Assembly (NCBI GenBank): GCA_019243445.1
Contig: JAFAUH010000359.1
Location: forward strand, 1 to 64,000
Source: Streptomycetaceae bacterium
Lineage (GTDB): Bacteria; Actinomycetota; Actinomycetes; Streptomycetales; Streptomycetaceae
Direction: 5' to 3'
DNA length: 64,000 bases
The notes beneath the pieces were generated by a model. The model had not been told where the DNA came from and did no database searches. It saw only the letters and a program-made list of their open reading frames with translations. Below are positions 35,104-44,131 of this stretch, piece by piece. Both the position numbers and the translations under genes were made by a program. Position 1 is the first letter of the stretch. Every line of letters begins with the position of its first letter.

Positions 35104-36792
35104 TCAGGGCTCTCCGGCATGTTCGCCCGTCGCCAGGGCGTAGGAGTCGGGGACGTTGCGGATGGCGGGTGGGAATTTCCGCTCCAAGCCGAGCAGTTGC
35201 CTGACGACGTACTCAGCGGACATCAGCGCCCCCTCCTGCCATGCGGGCAACGAAGAGACCTGGTCGCCGATGACGTGGAACCGGCCCTCAGGGGCGAGCA
35301 GGGTGCTGTAGGCGCCGAGATGTTCCGAGTTGTGGGGGTTCCAGAAAGCCCAGCCGCCCGCCTGATGGGGCACTTTGTGCCAGGCGATGGAGACGCCCGT
35401 CTCGTCGGGGACGAGGGAGCGGTCGGCGAATTCGGGGTGCAGTCGCATCGCCTCTTCACGCGCCTGGGCAAGCCGCTGCGAGAAGCTCATGTCGCCGAAG
35501 ACAGAGGCGGCTTGGTCGTAGTTGTAGCAGCCAGTGAGGGTGCCTTTGTCACCGAAGAGGCCGTGCGAGGGGTACCAGAGTTGGTAGATGAGGTTATCGG
35601 TCCAGCTGATGCCGCCGTAGATCTGGTACTTGTCGGATTCCCAGAAGCGCTGGTTCGCCTGCCATCCCACCTTGCACGCGGGTGCGAACGGGATCATGCC
35701 GATCGCGTCGAGGAATGTCCGTGAGAAGCCGCGCATCTCGATGGCGGTGTGCAGGAGTGGCAGCGGGATGTTGCTGAGGCAGTAGTCCGCCTGCTCGGTG
35801 GTGACTTTTCCGTTCCGTACCGAGGTGACTCGCACGCCGTCCCGAAGCAGCTCGATCCGGGTGACCACCGCGTTGTGGACGATACGGCCGCGCAGGTGGC
35901 GGGTGAAGGCGTCGACGATCTTGTCCATACCGCCGATCGGCTGGAACATCGTGTCCTGCCAGAGATATTCTTCCGGCTGGTAGAAACGGTGCCTCCAAAA
36001 CTCCGAGGCGAGCAGTTGAGGGAGTGCGATCGGCGGCGCTGCCTCAATCTGCTGATGTACACTCAGCGGCTCGCGGTAGCCGGTTCTTGTCGATCCCTCG
36101 TAGGCGTAGTCGGTCTTGTTGAGGTCGCCGAACTCCGCCAGCAACAGAAGCAGCGCCTTGCGTTCGGACGGTTCGAGCTCGGTGTCGAGTGTGCCCTTGG
36201 CGACCGCGCGGGCCAGCAGATGAGCCAGATGGCCGCGGGTGTCATTGTCGATCTTCCGCCGGGGCTGTGCGACGCCGCCGAAGGGGCCCAGGTCGCGCAG
36301 GTCGCCAGAGCCGCAGGCGTAGAGGTTGGCGCTGGTCTGCATGAGGAACGGTTCGAGCGCGACACCCAGACGGCGGCAGGCGGCGAGCAGGCGGCGGTGG
36401 TGGTAAGGGATCCGGCCGGGACCGAGGTTGATGTAGAGGCCGTCGTCGAAGGCACAGGTCTGGCCGGCAGTGGCGCCGGAAGAGGTCAGCTCGGTGATCA
36501 CGGTGCCTCGGCGAGCGGTGAAATTGCGTCCGCCCGCTCGGTCGAGGGCTTCCAATACCTTGACGGTGAAGCCGAGGCGGGTGAGTTGTTCCGCCGCGCT
36601 CAGACCGGCGATGCCGGCGCCGAGGATCAGCACCGTCTTGCCGTTCGGGCGGCTGTGTCCGCCGTCCCAAGGCGGTGCCGCTTCGGCGGGAGCCGCGCCG
36701 GTCATCGACTGCAGCAGTGTCGATGACACACCGGCCGCTCCGGCCGCGCGCAGGAATGTGCGACGGGAGGATGCGTCAAAGCGATCGTCCAA
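35104..36792 (-). CDS. Tat-exported flavin monoamine / L-amino-acid oxidase
   Basis: The protein has 562 residues. The start is probably TTG at 36792, uncertain. A twin-arginine signal (SSRRTFLRAAGAAG, 8-21) leads to a cleavable A-rich segment. The FAD fold LILGAGIAGLSAAEQL is near 55, RAGGRNF near 85, and the C-terminal GRFHVIGDQVSSLPAWQEGALMSAEYVVRQL carries the second FAD motif. It would oxidatively deaminate an amine or amino acid outside the membrane, giving H2O2 and ammonia; the substrate is unknown. It is divergent from the iron-boxed siderophore genes, with 289 bases between starts, and the iron box lies 163 bases from its start, so shared iron control is possible. Confidence 0.85.
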   Translation of the reverse strand: MDDRFDASSRRTFLRAAGAAGVSSTLLQSMTGAAPAEAAPPWDGGHSRPNGKTVLILGAGIAGLSAAEQLTRLGFTVKVLEALDRAGGRNFTARRGTVITELTSSGATAGQTCAFDDGLYINLGPGRIPYHHRRLLAACRRLGVALEPFLMQTSANLYACGSGDLRDLGPFGGVAQPRRKIDNDTRGHLAHLLARAVAKGTLDTELEPSERKALLLLLAEFGDLNKTDYAYEGSTRTGYREPLSVHQQIEAAPPIALPQLLASEFWRHRFYQPEEYLWQDTMFQPIGGMDKIVDAFTRHLRGRIVHNAVVTRIELLRDGVRVTSVRNGKVTTEQADYCLSNIPLPLLHTAIEMRGFSRTFLDAIGMIPFAPACKVGWQANQRFWESDKYQIYGGISWTDNLIYQLWYPSHGLFGDKGTLTGCYNYDQAASVFGDMSFSQRLAQAREEAMRLHPEFADRSLVPDETGVSIAWHKVPHQAGGWAFWNPHNSEHLGAYSTLLAPEGRFHVIGDQVSSLPAWQEGALMSAEYVVRQLLGLERKFPPAIRNVPDSYALATGEHAGEP

Positions 36793-36954
36793 CGGGGTTC
36801 CACTCTCTCTTCCCGGCCGCTCAGGAGGACATTTGTAACATATGGGGTTATGTGACTCGCCGTTCGCCGCGCGGTGGTTGATATCGCGGCTGTCTCGTTG
36901 AACGGTTATGCCGCTCTGTGTGCGGCCTGGGCGGCTCGCAGTGATTTGACAAGT

Positions 36955-36973
36955 TTAGGTGTGCCTAACCTAA
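36955..36973. promoter_or_regulatory. DmdR/IdeR-type iron box
   Basis: TTAGGTGTGCCTAACCTAA matches the 19-bp streptomycete iron box (TTAGGTTAGGCTAACCTAA, recalled) at 16 of 19 positions. It lies just after TTGACA at 36946-36951 and overlaps the promoter spacer, 108 bases before the NIS synthetase ATG. Iron-loaded DmdR/IdeR should repress the siderophore genes. The rest of the 289-base gap (36793-37081) shows no gene. Confidence 0.85.
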
Positions 36974-37081
36974 TTTGATTGTCTCTCAGTTACCTCCGTT
37001 GCCTCAGTTACCTCTTTCGGCTACCTCTTCACCCCCCTTTCCTCGTCCCATCCTCACCCGCCGCATCCGCTGGAGTCGTTG

Positions 37082-38818
37082 ATGTCGAACTCCTTTGCCT
37101 CTTCCCCCGTAACAGCTGCACTCCCGACAGCCGACGAGGCCGTCGCCCACACCCTGCTCAACTGCCTGCTTCGCGAGGTGTCAGGGCCTGAGCACGAGAC
37201 CGCCGTCGTCGATGGCCACCTGCTGCTACGCCTGTCGCGCCGCGATGTGCTTCTGCGCGTCGCACTGCGCCGCACCTCGCTGCTCGGCGCACACCGCTTC
37301 ACCGGCCCGGTGCAGGAGCAAGGAGCACGTGGCTGGACGGAGATGGACTGGCGGCGCCTCGCTGATCAGGTGCAACAAGAGCTCACCTTGCGCACCGGCG
37401 TTCCCAACGACGAATTCCGCGGCCAACTCGCCTCCAGCCACGACGGCGTCGCCACCGCTCTCGCTGCCCTCGCCGCCCGCACCCGCGGCTCTTCCCCTCC
37501 CGACCGTCCCCCCCTTGACCATTACCTGGAATCCGAGCAGTCACTCCTGTTCGGCCACCGCTTCCACCCCGCCCCCAAGGCACGCTCCGGAGATCACGAC
37601 ACCTGGGCCGCCTACGCTCCGGAAGCCCTCACAGCCTTCCCACTGCGCCACCTCGCCGTCCGCGCCCCGCTGATCGCGGGCGAGACCGCGGCCCCGGGCG
37701 CCGATGCGGTGCTCGACCGGCTGCGCCCTGTCCCCGACGGCTACCGGCTGCTCCCCGCCCACCCCTGGCAGTACGAACTGCTGCGCGAACACCCGCTGCT
37801 CACCGCCGCCATCGCCCGCGGTGATGTGCTCGACCTCGGTACCGGCGGCGCACCCTTCACCCCGACCGCCTCAGTGCGCACCCTCCACGGCGACGAGGCA
37901 TTCCTCAAGTTCAGCCTCAATGTGCGCATCACCAACTGCCTGCGTAAAAATGCCAGTTACGAACTGGCCGGAGCCGTCGCTCTCACCCGTCTGCTCGCCC
38001 CCGTACTCGACGAGCTCACCGCCCGCTTTCCCGGCAGCGCCATGCTCCGCGAACCCGCCTACCGCAGCCTCGCCGTCCCCGGCCCCGACGGGCGGCCCGA
38101 CACCTCGCTCCTCGAAGGCTTCGGTGTCATCGTCCGCGACCCGCTCGACAGCGTCCTGCATCCCGGCCTCACGCCGCTGCTCGCCGCCGCCGTCGCCGAT
38201 GAGTACCCGATCAGCCCCGCGCACATCTCACGCCTCCTCGCGGAAGGCTCGTACGGCCCGCAGGCCGCGCTCGACTGGTGGGCGGCCTATCTACGGCTGC
38301 TGCTACCGCCCGTACTCGACGCCTACACCCGCCACGGCGTCGTCCTCGAACCCCATCTGCAGAACGTACTGATCGCGGTGGACGACCACGGCATGCCGCG
38401 CCAAGTGCTCTTCCGTGACCTCGAAGGCACCAAACTGCTCGCCGAACGCCACTCCCGCACCCTCGCCACGCTCCCCGCCGACGTGGCGAGCCCGATTGCC
38501 TACGACGCACAGCGCGGCTGGGACCGCGTCGTCTACTGCCTGCTCGTCAACAACGCCGCCGAGATGCTCGCCGCCCTCGCCGACCTCCACCCCCACCTCG
38601 AACCCGCGCTATGGGCCGAAGTACGGTACGTACTAGGCGAGTTTGGCAACGAGTACGGCTACTCGCCGAGGCTGCGCGCGCTGCTTGCCGGTGCGCCACT
38701 GCCCGCCAAGGCCAATCTGCTCACCCGCTGGGAACGCCGCGCCGACCGCGAGGCGGGATACGTCCGCCTGCCCTCCCCACTTGCCGACGATGTCCTGACC
38801 GCTTGGAGCGCTCAATGA
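37082..38818 (+). CDS. IucA/IucC-family NIS siderophore synthetase
   Basis: The protein has 578 residues from the ATG at 37082, with TGGAG 6 bases upstream. It carries family motifs: EQSLLFGHRFHPAPKAR near 152-168 (ATP site), LPAHPWQYEL near 224, FLKFSLNVRITNCLRK near 274-289 and the C-terminal EPHLQNVLIAVDD then RDLEGTKL. It is an ATP-dependent amide or ester synthetase that joins a carboxylate such as citrate to an amine or alcohol in NRPS-independent siderophore assembly. An iron box controls the promoter. It is coupled by ATGA overlap to the decarboxylase gene. Confidence 0.92.
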   Translation: MSNSFASSPVTAALPTADEAVAHTLLNCLLREVSGPEHETAVVDGHLLLRLSRRDVLLRVALRRTSLLGAHRFTGPVQEQGARGWTEMDWRRLADQVQQELTLRTGVPNDEFRGQLASSHDGVATALAALAARTRGSSPPDRPPLDHYLESEQSLLFGHRFHPAPKARSGDHDTWAAYAPEALTAFPLRHLAVRAPLIAGETAAPGADAVLDRLRPVPDGYRLLPAHPWQYELLREHPLLTAAIARGDVLDLGTGGAPFTPTASVRTLHGDEAFLKFSLNVRITNCLRKNASYELAGAVALTRLLAPVLDELTARFPGSAMLREPAYRSLAVPGPDGRPDTSLLEGFGVIVRDPLDSVLHPGLTPLLAAAVADEYPISPAHISRLLAEGSYGPQAALDWWAAYLRLLLPPVLDAYTRHGVVLEPHLQNVLIAVDDHGMPRQVLFRDLEGTKLLAERHSRTLATLPADVASPIAYDAQRGWDRVVYCLLVNNAAEMLAALADLHPHLEPALWAEVRYVLGEFGNEYGYSPRLRALLAGAPLPAKANLLTRWERRADREAGYVRLPSPLADDVLTAWSAQ

Positions 38819-40017
38819 TTACTTCGACGATGATTACTTCGACGATCCGCGACCATATCACCGTCCTGCACTCCGATGAACTCCCCGCATACCTCTACGA
38901 CTTGAGCGCGCTGCGGAAGTACGCTGCCGCAGTGCGCGCGGCGCTGCCCGCAGAGGTCGAGCTGTATTACGCGGCCAAAGCCAATCCCGAATCCGGGATC
39001 CTCGCCGCGCTCTCCACCGTCGTCACCGGCTACGAAGTCTCATCCGGTGGCGAACTCACCCACGTCCGCAAGGCTGTGCCCGGCGCGCCGCTCGCCTTCG
39101 GCGGTCCCGGCAAGACCTCGGACGAAATCACGCTGGCGGTCGAAGGCGGCGTGGAACGCATCCACGTGGAAAGCGAACACGAGTTGCGGCTACTTGCCGC
39201 AAGGGCAACTCGCCCCATGGACGTACTCCTTCGCGTCAATCTGCCGCTCGACGCCGGGACGCTTCACGCGGTCCCGCTCGCGATGGGCGGACGGCCCACC
39301 CCGTTCGGCATCGACCCCGCCCGCATTGACGCCTGCCTGGCGCTCCTCGCCGGGCCCGAATGCCGCCGCCTGCGGCTGCGCGGCATCCACGCACACCTCG
39401 CCAGCGGTCTGGACGCGGCAGCACAGCTCACGGTGGCGCAGCGCATCGTCGACTGGACAATGCACCTGGCGCGACGCCACCGCATCCGCCTCGACGAGGT
39501 GAACGTCGGCGGCGGCATGGCCGTCGACTACGCCGATCCGGCGGCCCGCTTCGACTGGACGGCTTTCGGCGCGGGCCTCGCCCGCATCCTCGACCGCCAT
39601 CCCGGCCTGCGGCTGCGCATCGAACCGGGCAGGGCACTGACTGCGTACTGCGGCTGGTACGCCACGGAGGTGCTCGATGTGAAGCGCAGCCACGGCGAGG
39701 AGTTCGCGATCCTGCGCGGCGGCACCCACCACCTGCGCACGCCCGCCGCCCGCGGCCACGATCAGCCGTTCACCGTGCTGCCCGTCGACGCCTGGCCGCA
39801 CCCCTGGCCCCGGCCCGCGGCCACCGCGGACGCCATTACCCTCGCCGGCCAGCTCTGCACGCCGAAGGACATCCTGGCCCGGCGCGTCCCGGCTCCAGCC
39901 TCGGGCCTGCGCGCCGGCGACCGAGTGGCCTTCGCGATGGCAGGCGCCTACGCCTGGAACATCTCCCACCACTCTTTCCTGATGCACCCCCGCCCGGGAA
40001 CGCATCTGCTCTCCTGA
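38815..40017 (+). CDS. PLP-dependent decarboxylase (DapDC/ornithine decarboxylase fold III)
   Basis: The protein has 400 residues. The ATG overlaps the synthetase stop; a 15-bp tandem duplication at 38815-38844 repeats the start, so a second ATG at 38830 is also usable. The PLP lysine is in YYAAKANPE near 62, with GIHAHLASG near 190, NVGGGMAVDY near 231 and RIEPGRALTAYCGWY near 270. C-terminal FAMAGAYAWNISHHSF completes the dimer site. In staphyloferrin B synthesis a related enzyme (SbnH) decarboxylates a citryl-diaminopropionate intermediate; a similar step, or making a diamine precursor, is likely here. Probably iron-controlled with the synthetase. Confidence 0.9.
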   Translation: MITSTMITSTIRDHITVLHSDELPAYLYDLSALRKYAAAVRAALPAEVELYYAAKANPESGILAALSTVVTGYEVSSGGELTHVRKAVPGAPLAFGGPGKTSDEITLAVEGGVERIHVESEHELRLLAARATRPMDVLLRVNLPLDAGTLHAVPLAMGGRPTPFGIDPARIDACLALLAGPECRRLRLRGIHAHLASGLDAAAQLTVAQRIVDWTMHLARRHRIRLDEVNVGGGMAVDYADPAARFDWTAFGAGLARILDRHPGLRLRIEPGRALTAYCGWYATEVLDVKRSHGEEFAILRGGTHHLRTPAARGHDQPFTVLPVDAWPHPWPRPAATADAITLAGQLCTPKDILARRVPAPASGLRAGDRVAFAMAGAYAWNISHHSFLMHPRPGTHLLS

Positions 40018-40026
40018 AAGGGGCCG

Positions 40027-41985
40027 TCAGAGCGGGAGGCCGCCCGCCGGGACGCCCGGTCGCGGGGCAGCCCGGCGGCTGGTATCCCGACCGCCGAGGT
40101 GGATGACGCGTGTTGCCATCTCCAGCAGCGCCGGACGATGCGTCGTCATCACCACCGTCCGGCCGGAGACGAGTCGGCTCAGTGCGCCGACGACCAGGCG
40201 TTCGGCCTCCGCGTCCAGTCCCGACGTCGGCTCATCGAGGAGTACGATAGGCGCGTCGGCGAGCAGCGCGCGGGCAATGCCGATGCGCTGACGCTGACCG
40301 CCGGACAGGCCGATACCGCGGTCCCCGAGCCGGGTGGCGAGAGCGTCGGGCAAGTGTTGGGCGAAGTCGATGACGAGCGCTGCCTCAGCTGCCCGCTCCA
40401 CCTCGCCGTCGTCCGCGTCCGGCCGCGAGTAGCGGATGTTTTCCGCGAGCGTGCCGGAGAAGAGGAAAGTGTCCTGCAGTACCACAGCGACCTGCCGGTG
40501 CAGCCATAGCTCCGGAAGCGCCGTCGTCGCCTGCCCGTCGATGAGTACACAGCCGCGGGTGGGCTGGTACAGCCCGGCGATCAAGGAGAGCGCTGTCGAC
40601 TTGCCGACGCCGTTCGGCCCGGTGAGCGCCACCCGTTCCCCCGGAAGGATCGTCGCGTCCAGGTGACGCAGCGCCGGCCGGGTGCCGTACGACATCGCGA
40701 CCCCGTTGAAGTCGATGCGGCCGCTAGCCCGGGACGGCAGTCCCGGAAGGGAGGGAGAGGCTGATGTCTCCGCGGCTGTCTTTGCGGCTGTCTCTGTGGC
40801 TGTCTCCGCGGTGCGCGGCTGGTCGAGGATGGCGATGATCCGTTCCGCCGATGCCTGCCCCTGGGCGAAGGTGACGGAGAGCTTCGACAGCGACTTGATC
40901 GGCGCGACCATGCCGGTCAGATAGCTGAGCGCCACCACCAGCTGGCCGACGCTCCACCACCCGTGCAGTACACCGGAACCGCCGATCCACAGCAGCAGGG
41001 CGGTGCCCCCCGCTGTCGCCAGCTCCAGCAGCGGGACCCGTAGCGCCTGCACTTTGGTGGTCGCCAGACCCGCCTGCAGTGCCGTATCGCTCTCAGCGGC
41101 GAACCGCTGATCGTGCAGCTCCTGTCGCCCGAAGGAGTGGACCGTCTTGATCCCGTGCAGCGTCTCGGTGACGAGAGCGGCGAGTTTGCCTTCGGCCTCG
41201 CGCTCCCGCTTCGCCGCCCGGTGGCCCAGCTGGCGGTTGCGGGCGCCGATGAGGAAGACCAGCGGCATGCAGAAAAGGCCGATGAGCCCGAACCGCCAGT
41301 CGAGGAGGAGCAGTGCCATGGCGTAGCTGGTGACCGAGAGCAGCCCCGGAAAGAGCGTCGAGAACAGGGCGACCAGACTGTCCTTGATCCGGCCGCAGTC
41401 GGTGATGATCCTGCTTGTCGACTCACCGACCGCCTGCCGGTCGTGATAGGACATCGGTAGCCGCTGCAGATGCGCGTAGGTGTCCGCACGGATCGCTACA
41501 CTCATCCGCTCGCCCACCCCGTTCATCACCCGGTCGCCCATGTAGTCGAACGCACCGGAAATCGCGGCCACCAGCAGTACCGCACCGGCGGCGGTGGCGA
41601 GCATCACAGCCTTGCCGGTGCCGAAGATGTCGAGGAGCGGGGTGAGTGGGTTGTGCGACGAGCGCATCCCGAGCACGCGGTCGATGACAGCGGCGATCGG
41701 CCAGGGCGTGGCCAGGTCGGCGAGCATCTCGCAGATCCGCAGACTGAAGCCGATGACAAGCATCCGTAGATATGGGGTGCCATAGCCACGAAACCGCCAC
41801 AGGAACCGTTGCGCCCGTTGCGTATCGCTCACCTTTCTCTGGTTCGCTTCTCCGCCCGCTCCCGCGCTCCGCGGACGGTCTTGCTTCGCGGCGGCCGGCC
41901 ACTCCGCTTGCTCGCGTGCGTCGCTCACCTTTCTCTGGTTCGCTTCTCCGCCCGCTCCGTTCGCCCCGCCGCGCCAGCGGCTCAT
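40027..41985 (-). CDS. ABC exporter, fused membrane and ATPase domains
   Basis: The protein has 652 residues, starting at ATG 41985 overlapping the upstream stop. Residues about 1-55 are polar and contain a duplicated GGEANQRKVSD unit. Six membrane helices occupy about 70-345. The ATPase has Walker A LTGPNGVGKSTALS near 450, signature LSGGQRQRIGIARALL near 555 and Walker B PIVLLDEPTSGLD near 577. It is a half-transporter of the MsbA/siderophore or peptide exporter type acting as a homodimer. It lies 9 bases convergent with the decarboxylase gene and is the last gene of a three-gene overlapping operon, so it could export the siderophore or a product of the operon. Confidence 0.9.
   Translation of the reverse strand: MSRWRGGANGAGGEANQRKVSDAREQAEWPAAAKQDRPRSAGAGGEANQRKVSDTQRAQRFLWRFRGYGTPYLRMLVIGFSLRICEMLADLATPWPIAAVIDRVLGMRSSHNPLTPLLDIFGTGKAVMLATAAGAVLLVAAISGAFDYMGDRVMNGVGERMSVAIRADTYAHLQRLPMSYHDRQAVGESTSRIITDCGRIKDSLVALFSTLFPGLLSVTSYAMALLLLDWRFGLIGLFCMPLVFLIGARNRQLGHRAAKREREAEGKLAALVTETLHGIKTVHSFGRQELHDQRFAAESDTALQAGLATTKVQALRVPLLELATAGGTALLLWIGGSGVLHGWWSVGQLVVALSYLTGMVAPIKSLSKLSVTFAQGQASAERIIAILDQPRTAETATETAAKTAAETSASPSLPGLPSRASGRIDFNGVAMSYGTRPALRHLDATILPGERVALTGPNGVGKSTALSLIAGLYQPTRGCVLIDGQATTALPELWLHRQVAVVLQDTFLFSGTLAENIRYSRPDADDGEVERAAEAALVIDFAQHLPDALATRLGDRGIGLSGGQRQRIGIARALLADAPIVLLDEPTSGLDAEAERLVVGALSRLVSGRTVVMTTHRPALLEMATRVIHLGGRDTSRRAAPRPGVPAGGLPL
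41826..41958. repeat. 37-bp perfect direct repeat 96 bp apart inside the ABC exporter gene
   Basis: Copies at 41826-41862 and 41922-41958 are identical. The period of 96 bases equals 32 codons, so the reading frame is kept and the N-terminal tail of the exporter carries GGEANQRKVSD twice. It probably arose by tandem duplication. Confidence 0.9.
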
Positions 41986-43103
41986 GTCACCACCGCCGTG
42001 TCAGTGCCGGCCTGCATGCGTTCGCGCAAGTCAGCATTGCGGCCCTCGGGGAGGATGCCGTGATCGGCCATGGCGGCCAGCAGCGTGGGCGCCAACGTGG
42101 CGTCGGCAGACGCCAGTTCGCGCAACAGTTCGGAGAAACGATTGCGCCTGTCGCGTTCCTCGGCCACCGGACCTTCGCATGCGCCCAGCCTCGTCAGACC
42201 GTTCAGCAGCATGCGATCGAACTCGTCGGGGTTGCCGCCTTCCGTGAGCACCCGTTCCCGCGCCGACCACAGTGCGGAGGCCCAGATGGTGCCGTTGGCG
42301 TGTGCCTGCCCGCCGTTGCCGGGACGCAGGTAGGCCATCGTCCAACGGGGGTCGAGGCGGCGCCGGCGTGGATCCCACTGCGGGATGTGGCCACGGTGCC
42401 AGCCGTAGATGTCGGGAGTGCCGAGCAGCACCGCGGCGAGGAAATCCGCGGTGCCCTCGTCGAGCGCGACCTTGCCGTTGTGCTGTTCGCCTTGGGGACG
42501 TGAACGGTTGACCCGGAAGTCGGCAGTGTGCCGGCAGATGTGGTGGCCCACCTCGTGGTAGATGATTGATGCGTTGTGCGCGGGCACGTGGAAGTAGCGG
42601 GCGGCCCCGTCCGGCCCGGCCACCCCGGCTGCCCCGGCCGGGCCGTGGAGGAACGTACGGCCGCCGCCGAGATGGATTTCACCCGTGGGAGCAATGTCGT
42701 ACGGCTCGGCGGGTGTCGCCGCGCCGGGCAGCCGGTAGTGGCCGCCGCCCCAGCGCTTGGGCGCGTTATGCACCCCGATCCGTACCAACAGGTGCGGCAG
42801 GGGCTGGCCCAGCAGTCGGGTGGCGAAGTGCAGCGCACGGTGGATGTGGTAGGCGGTGTTGGTGATGCCGAAAGCCCGGGCCTGTTGGTCCGCGGCGGCG
42901 CCGGCGAGCGGGCCGCCGCCCGCCGCCGGGTCGTGCACGAGGGGGCCAGTGGGGTCGAGTAGTTCGCCGCCTCGTTCGTCGCGGACTGTCAGCTGTGGCA
43001 GCGTCAGCTCGGCGGGCCCGGTCACGGTCGCCTCCAGCTCCACCTCGGCCAGACGACCCGGCCCGGTACGGCCGTCCGGCAGGTAGGCGGCGACCCTGAT
43101 CAT
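41982..43103 (-). CDS. HExxH (gluzincin-like) zinc metallopeptidase-type protein
   Basis: The protein has 373 residues. Its ATG overlaps the upstream P-loop gene stop, and its own stop overlaps the exporter start. HEVGHH at 183-188 supplies the zinc histidines and catalytic Glu. DEGTADFLAAV, with Glu at 216, is a suitable third ligand about 28 residues later, the gluzincin arrangement. The N-terminal 60 residues form a beta-type domain (VELEATVTGPAELTLPQLTVRDERGG). There is no signal peptide, so it is cytoplasmic. I do not recognise a characterised family. Within this operon it might process a peptide or conjugate before export. Confidence 0.75.
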   Translation of the reverse strand: MIRVAAYLPDGRTGPGRLAEVELEATVTGPAELTLPQLTVRDERGGELLDPTGPLVHDPAAGGGPLAGAAADQQARAFGITNTAYHIHRALHFATRLLGQPLPHLLVRIGVHNAPKRWGGGHYRLPGAATPAEPYDIAPTGEIHLGGGRTFLHGPAGAAGVAGPDGAARYFHVPAHNASIIYHEVGHHICRHTADFRVNRSRPQGEQHNGKVALDEGTADFLAAVLLGTPDIYGWHRGHIPQWDPRRRRLDPRWTMAYLRPGNGGQAHANGTIWASALWSARERVLTEGGNPDEFDRMLLNGLTRLGACEGPVAEERDRRNRFSELLRELASADATLAPTLLAAMADHGILPEGRNADLRERMQAGTDTAVVT

Positions 43104-44131
43104 GTGTGCGAGACCGGGTCGGTCAGCAGGTCGAGAGCCGCGCCTGCGGCCAGCGTCGCCGGGGAGAGCACCGGAAGCCCGGTGACTGCGGCGGTCTCCC
43201 GTGCAGCGAGCGGACTGGCCGTCACAAGACCACTGATGGCCACCACCGGCACCCCGCTCTCCTTCAGCAGATCGACGCCGGCCAGCGCGGCCAGCGCGTC
43301 ACCGACTGCGAGTACTGTCCCCGAGCAGACGGTCGGCAGGTACTTGACGAGCAGTCGCGTCTCCTCCTGCAGCAGGCCGTCGGCGATTTCCAGGACAATT
43401 GCATTGGCCCCGTCCTGCAGCAGCGCGTCGCGCATGGCGCGCATTGTGCTCAGCAGTCGGTCGGTGGGATAGCCGAAGGTCGAAGACATCCCGAAGTCCA
43501 GGAAGTCCACGACATGCCGTGCGCCCGCGTCGATATACGTCCAGCGGTCCTTGCCGCTGCCGGATCCCGTGACTTTCGCGGCGCCCGGGATCAGCCCGGT
43601 GCGGGCCCAGCCGCTGATCAGGCCGGCCGCGGTCGTCGTCTTCCCCGAGTTCATGGAGGAGCCCACCACGGCGAGTGCCAGCGGGTTCGGCCGCACCACG
43701 TCCTCGGGCGGGGACGGTGGTCTGGGTCTGGCGAAGTGTTCGAGTGACATGGGTCGTGCGTCTTCACCGGTCAGCGGCCCCAGCACCTCGAGCTCGGTCG
43801 GCACAGGGCAGTTGGTGTGCCAGGAGACGGCGGTGCCGATGACACCGCCCGCGGTGAGCAGGTGAGTCGACGGTCCCGGCCGGTGGTAGCCCTCGTAGAA
43901 GTCGGTGGCGTAGCGGTTGCCGCACGCGCCGACTACGAGATCGCCTTTGTGCAGGCGCGCCTTCCGGCCGTACGCGTCCTCCAGCCGCTCATGGGCACCG
44001 ACTCGGGTCACCTCCGCCACCACCAGATCTCCCAGCTGCGGCGGAGCGGACAGACCGCCGAGTCGACACCGACTCATATCCGGGATTCTTCGGGTGACAT
44101 GACTCCACTTTGCGGTGGATAGGTCCCTCAT
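43100..44131 (-). CDS. DUF1611-like P-loop protein
   Basis: The protein has 343 residues from the ATG at 44131, with GGAG 5 bases upstream; a GTG at 44158 lacks such a site. The N-terminal half is a small beta domain (QLGDLVVAEVTRVGAHERLE). The C-terminal half is an NTPase with Walker A VVGSSMNSGKTTTAAGLI near 154-171, then DFLDFGMSSTFGYP and ANAIVLEIADGLLQEET. DUF1611/DgcN proteins are linked to D-amino-acid N-acylation and to Mrp/BioD-like NTPases; this one may be an ATP-dependent ligase or transferase. It is the first gene of the overlapping operon with the HExxH protein and ABC exporter. Assignment is by pattern only. Confidence 0.65.
   Translation of the reverse strand: MRDLSTAKWSHVTRRIPDMSRCRLGGLSAPPQLGDLVVAEVTRVGAHERLEDAYGRKARLHKGDLVVGACGNRYATDFYEGYHRPGPSTHLLTAGGVIGTAVSWHTNCPVPTELEVLGPLTGEDARPMSLEHFARPRPPSPPEDVVRPNPLALAVVGSSMNSGKTTTAAGLISGWARTGLIPGAAKVTGSGSGKDRWTYIDAGARHVVDFLDFGMSSTFGYPTDRLLSTMRAMRDALLQDGANAIVLEIADGLLQEETRLLVKYLPTVCSGTVLAVGDALAALAGVDLLKESGVPVVAISGLVTASPLAARETAAVTGLPVLSPATLAAGAALDLLTDPVSHT

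Noticed and set aside
41809-42063. Arg-rich plus-strand open frames across the exporter's 5' end
   Set aside because: They arise from the duplicated 37-bp repeat read antisense and lack family resemblance.
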